DNA of 40,177 nt from Bacillota bacterium (lineage in GTDB: Bacteria; Bacillota; Clostridia; Acetivibrionales; DSM-1351), in assembly GCA_023397905.1 (NCBI GenBank), contig JAEWSZ010000126.1, forward strand, positions 1 through 40,177, written 5' to 3'. Made by a program: the position numbers and the translations under genes. Positions 1 to 9,010 of this stretch are shown here, piece after piece. The notes below the pieces were generated by a model. It was not told where the DNA came from. It was given only the letters and a program-made list of their open reading frames with translations, and searched no databases. Positions within the stretch are counted from its first letter, which is position 1. Each line of letters starts with the position of its first letter.

Positions 1-482
1 TGATACTGCCTGTAGGCCTTGTCCACCACTTCAAACATCCCCGCCAGATTCCTCCAGAAGTATGAATCACTCTGGTAATCGATGGGCGATATGGTCCCGT
101 TATAATTTACCTCCCAAATGGAATACCATTTTCTTTCGGCCGTTTGCAGAGCGGCAAAGGATTTAAGCATGTTGTAGTTTTCATTGTTCAGACCCAGAAG
201 CGCGGCGCCGTCCACCTGGTGGGCCCAATCCCGCATGCAGTAGACCGGGCGGTCCTGGAGTGCGGCCTGGTAACATCCGCCGTTATCCGGATGGACCTTG
301 CTCAGCGCCATGGACTTTGCCCAATTAAAGGCGTCTGTGAGATACTGGCTGTCAGAGGTTAACGTAAGATTGCCGGACGCAGCCTGGACAGGAGCCGGGG
401 ACGGAATAATCAGGAGCATTGTAAGAAATATGCTCAACACCAGCACCCAACTCATCTTCTTTTTTACTAAACTGAAATTCAT
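1..482 (-). CDS. Secreted protein, possibly (alpha/alpha)6-type glycoside hydrolase (N-terminal part only)
   Basis: The reading frame runs off the left edge, so only about 160 N-terminal residues are visible. It starts with a classical signal peptide: KKK at residues 7-9, a hydrophobic stretch at about 11-27, and an AQA-like cleavage region (PVQAAS). The mature part reads DAFNWAKSMAL, then CYQAALQDRPVYCMRDWAHQ, then YFWRNLAGMFEVVDKAYRQY. Aromatic-rich helices with an R-D-W motif near the start resemble six-hairpin glycosidases, but this family call is an inference from pattern only. The ATG (480-482) has a purine-rich site, AGGAGGAAAAGG, just upstream on the minus strand. It is divergent from a sugar-type two-component and ABC locus, which fits a role in carbohydrate use. 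It could equally be another secreted alpha-helical protein. Confidence 0.6.
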   Translation of the reverse strand, partial: MNFSLVKKKMSWVLVLSIFLTMLLIIPSPAPVQAASGNLTLTSDSQYLTDAFNWAKSMALSKVHPDNGGCYQAALQDRPVYCMRDWAHQVDGAALLGLNNENYNMLKSFAALQTAERKWYSIWEVNYNGTISPIDYQSDSYFWRNLAGMFEVVDKAYRQY

Positions 483-676
483 AACCTTTTCCTCCTTTTT
501 CATCATGAATATATTATAAATGCCGTAATGTCAGGTGACACGGCATTATAATCACAACAAAGAGAACCGGCCGCATACTTATTCCCATGCATCTTATAGT
601 ATATGCCGCCAAATAAACATGACATATTTCTGTGATGTCCGAGCTGTTTTTTTATCTGTTATGACGAATTTCTTAT

Positions 677-705
677 TTGATGGTTTAAAATCAGCGCATT
701 ATATA
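677..705 (+). promoter_or_regulatory. Candidate promoter of the two-component/ABC locus
   Basis: TTGATG (677-682) and TATATA (700-705) are separated by 17 bases. The site lies in the 412-base divergent gap (483-894) between the secreted protein and the sensor kinase. Apart from this promoter-like pair the gap is AT-rich, and I see no repeat or RNA element in it. A short reading frame at 535-726 has no family resemblance and is not called. Confidence 0.4.
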
Positions 706-894
706 TTGAAATGTATCATGTCATAAACCTTATAAAAGAGTTAAAATTAAATAAGGATATTAATGTTGATAAAGGCCCGCGATTACTGTGGTCTTTCATC
801 CGGCGGCAATTGACTTAAAGAGGAAGATCATGGATTATGGGTAACAAATATGATAGAATGTAATAAATTAATCTGGATAAGGAAATCAAAGAAG

Positions 895-2637
895 ATGATT
901 TATTCCCTCAAATTCCGGCTTATGGTGATTTGCCTGCTGGCAATAACTATTCCTATGGCCTGTGCCAATTTCATTCTGCCCCTGTATTACCAGAATATTA
1001 TGTCTACAATGACGGAAACCATGACCGAATCCACAATGAACGTACTATCAAGAAATATTGATGCCTATTTGAAGGAGGTAGAAAACTTCAAATATGTAAT
1101 TTATGCGGATTCTGAATTTATGAAGGCCCTAAACACAAGGAACGATGCGGATTTTGCCGACTTTTCCGATTATGACAGGTTCAAGGCGGAGGAAAAAATC
1201 CAGGAGATGCTTTCAAATCTCCTCAGCACCAGAAATGATGTAAACTGCTGCCTGTTTGCGGCCAATGACGGTACCTTGTATTTAAAGACGAAGATGGAGT
1301 TTTTAAAGCTGCCTGCCGACGAATATGATCTGAGCGGAAAAAGCTGGTTTATCCGCACTAAAAGCAGAGACGGGCGGGATGTGTTTGCAAAGCCGTCCTT
1401 AAATCAGATTTTTCCGGATATTGAGACCGGCAGCGGCTTTTCGGTCTCCTGTATTGTAAAGGATACCTATGCCTGGTCGGTCAAGCGCTTGGGCGTGATA
1501 CTTTTAGACATAAATACCAAGGAGCTTGGAAAAATATTTGAAGATATAAAATTTGATGTCAACTCATGCGTCACACTTACGGACGAAAGCGGCAGCCTTA
1601 TCTTTTCCAGCCAGCCCCTCTCTCAGGAGATAATAGGACAGCTGGGGCAGGACAAACAGATACTAAAGGACAATGATATGGAATACCTGGCATATTCGCG
1701 GCCCATCGAGCGTCCGGGGTGGAGGATGAATATTCTTCTGTCCAACACCGAGATACGGGAAAAAATGAGAGGGATCGTTTATTTCGACCTGCTGTATGCC
1801 ATAGGCGTGTCTTTTGCCATTTTCATCATGTTCCTGCTCATTTCACGGAAAATAACCAGTCCATTTATAAAAATAACAGAGGTCCTGAAAAATGTAAAAA
1901 AAGGGGATCTCAATGCAAGAGTGAATATCAGCGGCAAGGATGAAGTTGCCGAAGTCGCCATGTCCTTAGACGACATGCTAGATCAGATATGCAACCTGAT
2001 AGACAGTGAATACAAAGCTGTGCTCAGCAAGAGAAATGCGGAATATTCAGCGCTTCAGTCACAGATCAACCCGCATTTTCTGTTTAATACACTAAATGGG
2101 TTCATAGCATTGAACAGGATGGGGAAAAGCCAGCAGTTGGACAATGCCATCAGGGATCTGACAAATATGATGAGATACAGCCTGGACAACCGGAACGGGT
2201 GGGCGACTGTTGCCGAAGAATTTGATTTTGTGGAACGATACTGCAATCTGCAGAAAATGAGGTTTGAAGAGCGGCTTTCCTTTGAGATGTATTATGACGA
2301 AAACGTGGGCAGGTACAAAATCCCGAAGCTATTACTGCAGCCTCTTGTGGAGAATTCCGTCATACACGGCATCGAGAAGAATTCCAGGAACGGGACTGTT
2401 GAAATGCGCGCTTCGCTTGTGGAAAAATGCGAAGAGAAATACATTGAAATATTGGTCATGGACGATGGGGCGGGCTTTGATGTTGAAAAACTGCAAAACG
2501 GCAACAGCGTCGGACTGGCAAATGTAAAGGAGCGTCTGAGCTTTTCCTACCCGTCTGCTGTCTTTAGCATTGACAGCAGAATAGGGGAAGGAACGGTTGT
2601 CAAAATAGAAATTTTGCAAAAGGATGTGAGGTCATGA
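895..2637 (+). CDS. YesM-type sensor histidine kinase
   Basis: This is a membrane sensor kinase that phosphorylates the response regulator encoded next to it. It has a transmembrane segment near the N-terminus (LMVICLLAITIPM), an extracellular sensing region of about 250 residues, a second membrane segment (IGVSFAIFIMFLLI), a HAMP linker (KITSPF...NARVNISGKDEV), and the His_kinase signature SQINPHFLFNTL with the phosphoacceptor His at residue 394. The ATP-binding region has PLVENSVIHGI and DDGAGFD. I chose ATG 895 because AAGGAA lies at a proper distance. An upstream in-frame ATG at 850 would add 15 residues but has no good ribosome binding site. The 3' end overlaps the regulator gene by 4 bases. 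Kinases of this class usually sense extracellular sugars or respond through a binding protein; the ligand cannot be read from the sequence. Confidence 0.93.
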   Translation: MIYSLKFRLMVICLLAITIPMACANFILPLYYQNIMSTMTETMTESTMNVLSRNIDAYLKEVENFKYVIYADSEFMKALNTRNDADFADFSDYDRFKAEEKIQEMLSNLLSTRNDVNCCLFAANDGTLYLKTKMEFLKLPADEYDLSGKSWFIRTKSRDGRDVFAKPSLNQIFPDIETGSGFSVSCIVKDTYAWSVKRLGVILLDINTKELGKIFEDIKFDVNSCVTLTDESGSLIFSSQPLSQEIIGQLGQDKQILKDNDMEYLAYSRPIERPGWRMNILLSNTEIREKMRGIVYFDLLYAIGVSFAIFIMFLLISRKITSPFIKITEVLKNVKKGDLNARVNISGKDEVAEVAMSLDDMLDQICNLIDSEYKAVLSKRNAEYSALQSQINPHFLFNTLNGFIALNRMGKSQQLDNAIRDLTNMMRYSLDNRNGWATVAEEFDFVERYCNLQKMRFEERLSFEMYYDENVGRYKIPKLLLQPLVENSVIHGIEKNSRNGTVEMRASLVEKCEEKYIEILVMDDGAGFDVEKLQNGNSVGLANVKERLSFSYPSAVFSIDSRIGEGTVVKIEILQKDVRS

Positions 2638-4142
2638 GAATTGTTATAGCAGATGATGAATCTCTTGCCAGGGAAAATTTGCAAAGCATGATAGAAGGGT
2701 TGGAGTTTCAGGTCAAGGATGTGGAAACCGCTGAAAACGGTTTGGAACTGGTGGAGCTGGTCAAAAGGCTCAAACCGGATCTGGCGTTTGTGGATATCAG
2801 GATGCCTGAGCTGAGCGGGCTGGAGGCCATAAGAATAGGAAAGGAACTGTCTCCCAACACGCAATGGGTGATTACTTCAGGCTTTTCCGAATTTGAATAT
2901 GCCAAAGACGCAATAAGCCTGGAAGTGGTGAACTATCTGCTGAAGCCCTTTGATATAAGGGATCTGAGGGCTACCTTCAACAAAATAGTGCTGAAAAACC
3001 AGGAGCTTTCACTGCTTCTGAATAAGCAGTTTGAGAACGAATTGAGCAATATTTTCAATGACATCAGTACATATAATGATAATTCCGAGGACAGCATCAT
3101 TTTAAAGGCCCAGTTTTTTTCGTCGGTATTTGTTTTTGACAGCTTCCTGGATGAAAAGTCAAAATCCATGCGCATTAAGGAATTCACCCAGGTAATAAGG
3201 GAAAAACTGCTGGAGTATAATTCCGGGGATCTGAGGCTGGCTCTTCTCGTACTTCCGGAAGGCTATCTTTCTCTGGTGGCTGCCTGGGGATTTGCAGGCA
3301 ACCAGAGCGGGAGGCATAAGATCATTGCACTTATGGAACAGATTGCGGAAATCTCGGAGGACTTCAGCAGCGATGATTTTACGGTTACGGTTTTGCAAAG
3401 CGACATATGCAAAAACTTTGACGAATTGGAGAAAAGGCTGAACCAGCTGCAGCAGCTGTCCGCTATGAGGGTTATTGCCTTTGGCCGGCGGAAAATCCAT
3501 ATATCAAAATTGGCAGGGCTGTTTGAAACGCAGCAGACGAATTTCGTAAAAATATGCGATGCCCTTATCTCACTGGCGGCAGCCCACTCTGAAAAGGTCT
3601 ATATGCAGGTTATGAAATCCATAGAAAAATTTGAGTCGGTGGTTACAGCGTTTAATGACGAGTGGGAAAATGCGGAGGTCATAGCTTCAATAGAGGATTT
3701 CATACTCCATACCACGGGCTGCAAAATTGCCTTGAAGCATAGGGACAACACCTGGAGGAACCGGCTGAATGAACACGGCCAGGCCCTGCTCCTCAAATCG
3801 AAAAAGGAAGAACCGGGCTCCGTACAGATAATCGAGCAGGTCAAGGACATAATTGAAAGGAGCTATATGGAAAACATAAGTGTAAATCAGATAGCGGACA
3901 TGCTGAATGTATCTTCAAGCTATTTGAGCTTTCTTTTCCATAAAAAAACCGGAGAGACCTTTTTAAGGTATCTTACCGGTTTCAGAATGCTGAAATCCAG
4001 GGAACTGCTCATGGACCCGTCGCTGACAATACAGGCAGTAAGCGAAAAGGTGGGCTATTACAGTACCAGGCATTTCACCAAGCTTTTCAAGGAATATTTC
4101 AAGGAATACCCTTCCGATTTCAGAAAAAAGTCGGCCAGATAG
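2634..4142 (+). CDS. YesN-type response regulator, REC plus AraC-type DNA-binding domain
   Basis: The N-terminal receiver domain has the acidic pocket DD at 7-8, the phosphoacceptor Asp54 (FVDIRMPE) and the conserved Lys in YLLKPFD. A long central region of no clear family spans about residues 125-390. The C-terminal 100 residues are an AraC/XylS double helix-turn-helix (VNQIADMLNVSSSYLSFLFHKKTGETF, then LTIQAVSEKVGYYSTRHFTKLFKEYFKEYPSDFR). The start codon overlaps the kinase stop (ATGA), so the two are translationally coupled. The expected role is activation of the binding-protein/permease genes that follow, whose promoter lies in the next gap. Length 502 residues is normal for YesN proteins. 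Confidence 0.94.
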   Translation: MRIVIADDESLARENLQSMIEGLEFQVKDVETAENGLELVELVKRLKPDLAFVDIRMPELSGLEAIRIGKELSPNTQWVITSGFSEFEYAKDAISLEVVNYLLKPFDIRDLRATFNKIVLKNQELSLLLNKQFENELSNIFNDISTYNDNSEDSIILKAQFFSSVFVFDSFLDEKSKSMRIKEFTQVIREKLLEYNSGDLRLALLVLPEGYLSLVAAWGFAGNQSGRHKIIALMEQIAEISEDFSSDDFTVTVLQSDICKNFDELEKRLNQLQQLSAMRVIAFGRRKIHISKLAGLFETQQTNFVKICDALISLAAAHSEKVYMQVMKSIEKFESVVTAFNDEWENAEVIASIEDFILHTTGCKIALKHRDNTWRNRLNEHGQALLLKSKKEEPGSVQIIEQVKDIIERSYMENISVNQIADMLNVSSSYLSFLFHKKTGETFLRYLTGFRMLKSRELLMDPSLTIQAVSEKVGYYSTRHFTKLFKEYFKEYPSDFRKKSAR

Positions 4143-4176
4143 AATTTATAAACCGGACTCCTGGTTAAAAATAAGC

Positions 4177-4205
4177 TTGCCTACAATAGTTTTGTGTCAT
4201 ATGAT
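4177..4205 (+). promoter_or_regulatory. Promoter of the ABC transporter operon
   Basis: TTGCCT (4177-4182) and TATGAT (4200-4205) have a 17-base spacer, 65 bases before the binding-protein start. It lies directly after the response regulator gene, which probably acts here. No repeated operator half-sites could be made out with confidence. Confidence 0.55.
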
Positions 4206-4270
4206 ACTGAATTTCCGGGTGCTATACTCTGAATTGTTGGAAAGCTAAATAATTTTAGGAGGATGGTAAA

Positions 4271-5605
4271 ATGAAAAGAAATCTTTTTCAGGTATTGGCA
4301 GTCACAATGGGGCTTGCTCTTTTAGTTTCGGCATGCGGCAAAAGCGGCGACACGCCGACTGCGGCAAATACCTCGCAGACGGCGCAGGCTTCAAATACGG
4401 CCGGAACGGACAAAACCGAGCCCAAAAAGGACGTGACCCTGGTTGCAACGACCAATTATGTGGGCGATCAGGCAAAGGTTCTTGAGGAAATGTTCAAGGC
4501 TTACTCCGCTGCCAATACAAATGTAAAAATTGATTTCAGCGCACCGGGAAAAGAATACGAAAACATGATGAAGGTCAAAATGGCATCAGATGACATGCCG
4601 GATCTCTGGACGACGCACGGCTGGGCTAAAGCCCGCTACGGCAATTTCCTCGCGGACCTGAAGGACAGACCCTGGGCTTCCCAGATCGATCCCGCCTTTA
4701 AATCCATAATTGCCGATGAAAGCGGCAAGGTTTATGTTTTGCCGGTGGATGAGGATAAATCCATGCTGGTCTACAATGTAGACGTATTCGAGAAATGCGG
4801 TATTACGGAGATTCCCAAGACTCTTGACGAATTGCTGGCAGCTTGCGAACAGATAAAGACCAAGAGCGGCGGAAAGATCTCTCCCTTCACAGTTTCTTCA
4901 GAGGGCTGGGAAGAGGCTCAATACTTCGATTACATGGCTTCTTCACTCCTGATAAGTCCGGAGGACTCTTCTAAGAACTTTGATAAAGCCTTGCTGGATG
5001 GGTCTTTTGACTGGAATAACTGGACTCCCCTTGCGGAAAAGTGGCAGGAAATGAGTAAGAAGGGTTACATAAACAAGGACGCTTTAACTGCAAAATACAA
5101 TGACAATACAAAGGCATTTGCTGAAGGTACTGCGGCTATGGGTTGGTTTGGACCATATTTCATAGAGGAAGCCAAAAAAGTCAATCCCGACCTGAAAGCG
5201 GATATTATGCCAATACCCGCCTTTAATTCGGATGGAAGGCAGTCCTTCGCAGGCGGTGAAAAATCAACTCTTGGCGCATGGAAGGATTCTAAAAATCTGG
5301 ATGCCGCTCTTTCGGTAATAGACTACTGCGCGCTTCCCGAAAATATCAAGAAGATGTGCGATTCCACAAAGCTGCCCTCCGCTATATTGGGAGTTTCGGT
5401 GGATCTCGGACAGTACACCGCTTCATTTGAAAAGTATAAGGATATAGTCACTATTCCTTACTTTGACCGTGTATGGCTCCCAAGCGGCATGTGGGATGTA
5501 ATGTGCAAGAGCTCCCAGGGCATAATGGCAGGCAAGATGACTCCTCAGCAGTTTACAGACAATATGAAAAAAGAATATGACAGACTGAGAGCTGCCCAGG
5601 AATAA
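4271..5605 (+). CDS. ABC transporter sugar-binding lipoprotein (CUT1 type)
   Basis: This is the extracellular solute-binding protein of a carbohydrate importer, anchored by a lipid. The signal peptide ends in the lipobox LVSAC with the modified Cys at residue 22, followed by a Ser/Thr/Ala-rich linker (residues about 24-50). The body has the family-1 binding-protein pattern: KVKMASDDMPDLW, LPVDEDKSMLVYNVDVFEKCG, and a C-terminal SFAGGEKSTLGAWKDS segment. The start is preceded by TAGGAGGATGG. It heads an operon with two permeases, after a strong intercistronic hairpin. A close paralog lies at 7413-8720 on the other strand. The substrate cannot be told; oligosaccharides are the family norm. Confidence 0.93.
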   Translation: MKRNLFQVLAVTMGLALLVSACGKSGDTPTAANTSQTAQASNTAGTDKTEPKKDVTLVATTNYVGDQAKVLEEMFKAYSAANTNVKIDFSAPGKEYENMMKVKMASDDMPDLWTTHGWAKARYGNFLADLKDRPWASQIDPAFKSIIADESGKVYVLPVDEDKSMLVYNVDVFEKCGITEIPKTLDELLAACEQIKTKSGGKISPFTVSSEGWEEAQYFDYMASSLLISPEDSSKNFDKALLDGSFDWNNWTPLAEKWQEMSKKGYINKDALTAKYNDNTKAFAEGTAAMGWFGPYFIEEAKKVNPDLKADIMPIPAFNSDGRQSFAGGEKSTLGAWKDSKNLDAALSVIDYCALPENIKKMCDSTKLPSAILGVSVDLGQYTASFEKYKDIVTIPYFDRVWLPSGMWDVMCKSSQGIMAGKMTPQQFTDNMKKEYDRLRAAQE

Positions 5606-5612
5606 TAACTTA

Positions 5613-5648
5613 TGATGCCGGCCGGTGTGGAAATACCGGCCGGCATCA
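5613..5648 (+). promoter_or_regulatory. Intercistronic 14-bp hairpin between binding protein and permease
   Basis: TGATGCCGGCCGGT pairs perfectly with ACCGGCCGGCATCA around an 8-base loop. There is no following T-run, so it is not a full terminator. Hairpins at this place in binding-protein operons are known to protect the upstream message and lower permease expression. That role is inferred here. Confidence 0.75.
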
Positions 5649-5674
5649 AATACTAAAAGCTAAGAGGATTGAGT

Positions 5675-6577
5675 ATGAAGACTAACAAAACCGGCAAATA
5701 TTCTGCTTTTACAAATTCGATCAATGCGCTTAATATTTTATATTTACCTGCGCTGATTCTCTTTATAATGTTTATTTTTTTACCTTTTTTTCAGGGCTTG
5801 CTGATTTCATTCAAGGAATGGGACGGATATTCCCCCAATTATCATTGGGTAGGATTTGATAAGTATATCACCATGTTTTCCGACTCCAACTTTTATATAG
5901 CTGTTAAAAATACTTTTATTTACGGCGGCGTAAGCACATTGTTTCAAAATATCTTCGGACTTCTGCTTGCGATTTTGCTGGACCAGAAACTCAAAGGCGA
6001 GAAAATCATAAGAACAATTGTATATTTGCCTGTTGTTATAAGTGCGGTAATTATGGGTTATATCTGGTACTTCTTCTTTAAATACAACGGCGGGGCCATA
6101 AACGACGTTATAAATCTTTTCGGCGTGGAAAATGTAGACTGGCTGGCCAAAGGAAGCAGGGGAGTACTGATCATAACGTTTGTAAATATATTTCAGTATG
6201 TGGGCAGTTCCATGGTCATATACCTGGCGGGACTTCAGAATATACCCAAGGATTATTTTGAGGCCGCCGATATTGACGGGGCGAAAGTGTGGACAAAATT
6301 TAAAAATGTCACAATACCTTTATTAATGCCGGCAATAACCTTCTCCGTCGTATGGAACCTGATCGGTGGCCTGAAGCTCTTTGATGTGATACAGGCCATG
6401 ACCGGAGGCGGGCCTCAATACGATTCGGCTTCCATATCCACTATGATGCTCCAGGTGTATTTTGTCAGAATGGATGCGGGATATGCGGCGGCAATGGGTA
6501 ATTTTATGTTTGTAGTAATATCCATTTTAAGTATTTTTGCATTGAACTATCTCAGGAGCAAGGAGGTGGAGATGTGA
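5675..6577 (+). CDS. Sugar ABC transporter permease (MalF/UgpA type)
   Basis: This is an integral membrane channel subunit of the importer. It has six predicted membrane spans, starting with LNILYLPALILFIMFIFLPFF. The EAA loop that docks on the ATPase is present as YFEAADIDGAKVWTKFKNVTIPLLMP. It ends with the typical GGPQYDSASISTMMLQVY segment and a last span. I chose ATG 5675, placed 7 bases after AAGAGG; an in-frame TTG at 5669 is too close to that site. The stop overlaps the next permease start, which shows co-translation. No ATPase gene is present in the window, so a shared MsmK/UgpC-type ATPase encoded elsewhere is expected. Confidence 0.94.
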   Translation: MKTNKTGKYSAFTNSINALNILYLPALILFIMFIFLPFFQGLLISFKEWDGYSPNYHWVGFDKYITMFSDSNFYIAVKNTFIYGGVSTLFQNIFGLLLAILLDQKLKGEKIIRTIVYLPVVISAVIMGYIWYFFFKYNGGAINDVINLFGVENVDWLAKGSRGVLIITFVNIFQYVGSSMVIYLAGLQNIPKDYFEAADIDGAKVWTKFKNVTIPLLMPAITFSVVWNLIGGLKLFDVIQAMTGGGPQYDSASISTMMLQVYFVRMDAGYAAAMGNFMFVVISILSIFALNYLRSKEVEM

Positions 6578-7383
6578 TGAAAACCATAAAGACTGTAATC
6601 GCATACATAATAGGCTTGATTTACCTGATCCCTTTTTACATACTCATAAATATTTCACTGAAGCCTGATACGGACACCTCCTCCTACTGGAGATTTCCAA
6701 AGCAGCTGTATCTGGACAATTTCACCAATGCATGGGTAAATGCGAAGCTTGGCAGGGCCTTTATAAATAATGTCATTATTACGGTGAGCGTTGTTCTGGT
6801 GGTAATAATTGTGGGATCGCTTGCTTCTTACCCTCTTGCCAGGTACAGAACAAGGCTGAACAAATTTGTATATACGCTGGCAATCTCATGTATGATAGTA
6901 CCGCCTCTCACGGCGCTTGTGCCGCTGTACAGGATGGTGGCAAATACATTCGGCACCAGTACGTATCTTGGCATTATAATGCCTCATATTACCTATCAGC
7001 TGCCTATGACCATATTTCTTTTTACAGGCTTCATTTCATCGATCAACCGTGAATTGGATGAGGCGGCTCTTCTGGACGGAGTAAGCAGGTTCGGGATATT
7101 CTTCAGAATAATATTTCCTCTTCTGAAGCCGGTGACGTCCACAGTGACCATACTGGTAGGCGTGCAGATATGGAATGACTATGCGTTCTCCATGTTTTTC
7201 CTGCAAAGGCCGGAAATGCGCACCATAACCGTGGCCCTGTCCATGTTCTTTTCGCAGTTTACAAATAATATAAGCTGGGTCGCAGCGGGCTGTATAATGT
7301 GCGCTATCCCTCTGGCAATGCTGTTCCTGTTCCTCCAGAGGTTCTTTATCAAGGGCCTTTCAGCCGGCGCTGTAAAGGGCTGA
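6577..7383 (+). CDS. Sugar ABC transporter permease (MalG/AraQ type)
   Basis: This is the second channel subunit. It has six membrane spans beginning KTVIAYIIGLIYLIPFYILINISLK, followed by the classical SYPLARYR turn and the EAA loop ELDEAALLDGVSRFGIFFRIIFPLLKPV. The C-terminus (FIKGLSAGAVKG) is the family ending. AGGAGG at 6561-6566 serves either ATG 6577 or the adjacent GTG 6574, one codon longer. The upstream permease stop overlaps. It ends 29 bases before the end of a convergent gene, and no terminator hairpin is visible in that gap. Confidence 0.94.
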   Translation: MKTIKTVIAYIIGLIYLIPFYILINISLKPDTDTSSYWRFPKQLYLDNFTNAWVNAKLGRAFINNVIITVSVVLVVIIVGSLASYPLARYRTRLNKFVYTLAISCMIVPPLTALVPLYRMVANTFGTSTYLGIIMPHITYQLPMTIFLFTGFISSINRELDEAALLDGVSRFGIFFRIIFPLLKPVTSTVTILVGVQIWNDYAFSMFFLQRPEMRTITVALSMFFSQFTNNISWVAAGCIMCAIPLAMLFLFLQRFFIKGLSAGAVKG

Positions 7384-7412
7384 CGGAAAGCGCAAAATCA
7401 TATGCCGGATTA

Positions 7413-8720
7413 TCAGCGGCTGTCAAGGCCGCTGTATGACCGGAGGCTCAAATATTCCTTTTTCATATTTTCAGAAAACTGCCTTTCATTTATTATTCCT
7501 GCGATCAGCTGCTGGGAATTTTTGCACATCACATCCCACATTCCGTTTGGCAGGTAAATGCGGTCAAAATATGGGAGTGTCCTTAAATCCTTGTACTTCT
7601 CATAAGTTCCGGTCAATTCTCCAAAATTTCCGTTAACGCCTGTAAGGGCTGGAGGCAGCTTCGTAAAGGTACACATTTTCGCTATATTGTCAGGCATGGC
7701 ACAGAAATCCACCACTTTCAGAGCCGCTTCAAGATTGCCGCTGTCCTTCCAGACGGCCAGGGTAGACCTTTCGCCCCCTGCAAAAGTCGGCGTATCACCT
7801 TCTGCCATGGAGGGGATGGGCATCATATCAACGTGCACTTCAGGGTTTACTCTTTTCATTTCGTCGATAATATATGGGCCGTAAAAGCCTATGGCTGCCT
7901 TCCCAAGGGCCAGGGCCTTAATATTGTCTTCGTACTTTTCGTTGAGCATGTTTTGGTTCAGATAGCCTTTATGGTACATGTCCAGCCATTTCTGGGCAAG
8001 GATGTCCCATTTGCCCCAGTCGAAGGAACCGTCCAGAAGCTGTGCGGAATAATTGCTTTCAGGGCTTATGAAAAGGGCGGAGGCAAAGAAATCGAAAAAC
8101 TGCGCTTCCTGCCAGCCATCGGCGGAACAGGCTATGGGGGTTACCTCTCCTCCGCTTCTGGTTTTTATGGCCTCGCATGCAGCCATAAACTGACTAAAGG
8201 TTTCCGGGACTTCTATCCCGTATTTTTCAAATACATCAACATTGTATATGGGGCCTGATTTGTCCTGGTCAAAGGCAAAAGTGTAAATTTTTCCCGATTG
8301 GTCGCTTATAATGGGCAGGAATGCGGGATCAACCCGAGAGGACCATTCCCTGTCCCGGAGGTCCGCCACAAAATTGCCGTAACGGATTTTAGCCCATCCG
8401 TGAGTGGAGAATAGGTCGGGCATTTCATTTGTGGCCATTTTGATTTTCATTACGTTGTCATAGTCCTTGCCGGGAGCGTTGAACTCTATATCCACCTCAG
8501 GATTGGCCGACGAATATGAAAGCAGGATATCCTCAAGCACCAGAGCCCATTCTCCCACCAGATTTGTAACTGCCGTCAGGGTGGTCTTTTTTTGCAGATC
8601 CGGACCGGAGACATGTGTTGAAACAGGAACCCTTGATACCGGATTTATATTGCAGCCGGCCAGGGCTATTGTCAACGCCAACAAAACACCCGCCCGTACA
8701 AACTGATTACTGGTTCGCAT
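7413..8720 (-). CDS. Paralogous sugar-binding lipoprotein, convergent to the ABC operon
   Basis: This is a second solute-binding lipoprotein with lipobox LAGC (Cys23). It aligns along its whole length with the protein at 4271-5605: TTLTAVTNLVGEWALVLE against VTLVATTNYVGDQAKVLE, FSTHGWAKIRYGNFVADL against WTTHGWAKARYGNFLADL, and TFAGGERSTLAVWKDSGN against SFAGGEKSTLGAWKDSKN. It has no permeases of its own and has a good separate promoter on the minus strand. It may feed the same permease pair with another ligand, or serve as a ligand-binding partner of the YesM-type kinase; both are inference. GAGGTAA precedes the ATG. The frame is intact, so it is not a decaying copy. Confidence 0.92.
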   Translation of the reverse strand: MRTSNQFVRAGVLLALTIALAGCNINPVSRVPVSTHVSGPDLQKKTTLTAVTNLVGEWALVLEDILLSYSSANPEVDIEFNAPGKDYDNVMKIKMATNEMPDLFSTHGWAKIRYGNFVADLRDREWSSRVDPAFLPIISDQSGKIYTFAFDQDKSGPIYNVDVFEKYGIEVPETFSQFMAACEAIKTRSGGEVTPIACSADGWQEAQFFDFFASALFISPESNYSAQLLDGSFDWGKWDILAQKWLDMYHKGYLNQNMLNEKYEDNIKALALGKAAIGFYGPYIIDEMKRVNPEVHVDMMPIPSMAEGDTPTFAGGERSTLAVWKDSGNLEAALKVVDFCAMPDNIAKMCTFTKLPPALTGVNGNFGELTGTYEKYKDLRTLPYFDRIYLPNGMWDVMCKNSQQLIAGIINERQFSENMKKEYLSLRSYSGLDSR

Positions 8721-8758
8721 ATATTACCTCGGATAGAATAAATATCTTGCTTATGTTA

Positions 8759-8787
8759 AGTATATCTCTTAACCGGGTGCGTATCAA
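8759..8787 (-). promoter_or_regulatory. Promoter of the paralogous binding-protein gene
   Basis: Read on the minus strand, TTGATA and TATACT are separated by exactly 17 bases, about 40 bases before the start codon. The rest of the 290-base divergent gap (8721-9010) is very AT-rich. It holds a loose inverted repeat (ATATTTAAT at 8847-8855, ATTAAATAT at 8872-8880) that may be only compositional. Confidence 0.6.
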
Positions 8788-9010
8788 TTAAAATAAACAG
8801 GACACCTTCCTGCTTGATTTATGCGGATTTTTATATATGACATTTAATATTTAATGTAATAGTAGTATGATATTAAATATGAAAAAGTAATAAATGTTAT
8901 ATTATCAATTGTATTAAAGATATCAAAAGTTATTGAAAAAGATGGAAGACTGTCTTAAAATCAAGTTGCGCTATATTGATTTTTTATTATGGAAACCGCG
9001 GAGGTACCTG

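Noticed and set aside
535..726. 63-codon frame in the first divergent gap
   Set aside because: Overlaps the promoter candidate and shows no protein-like pattern.
8847..8880. AT-rich inverted repeat as operator
   Set aside because: Consists only of A and T in a highly AT-rich stretch, so chance pairing is likely.
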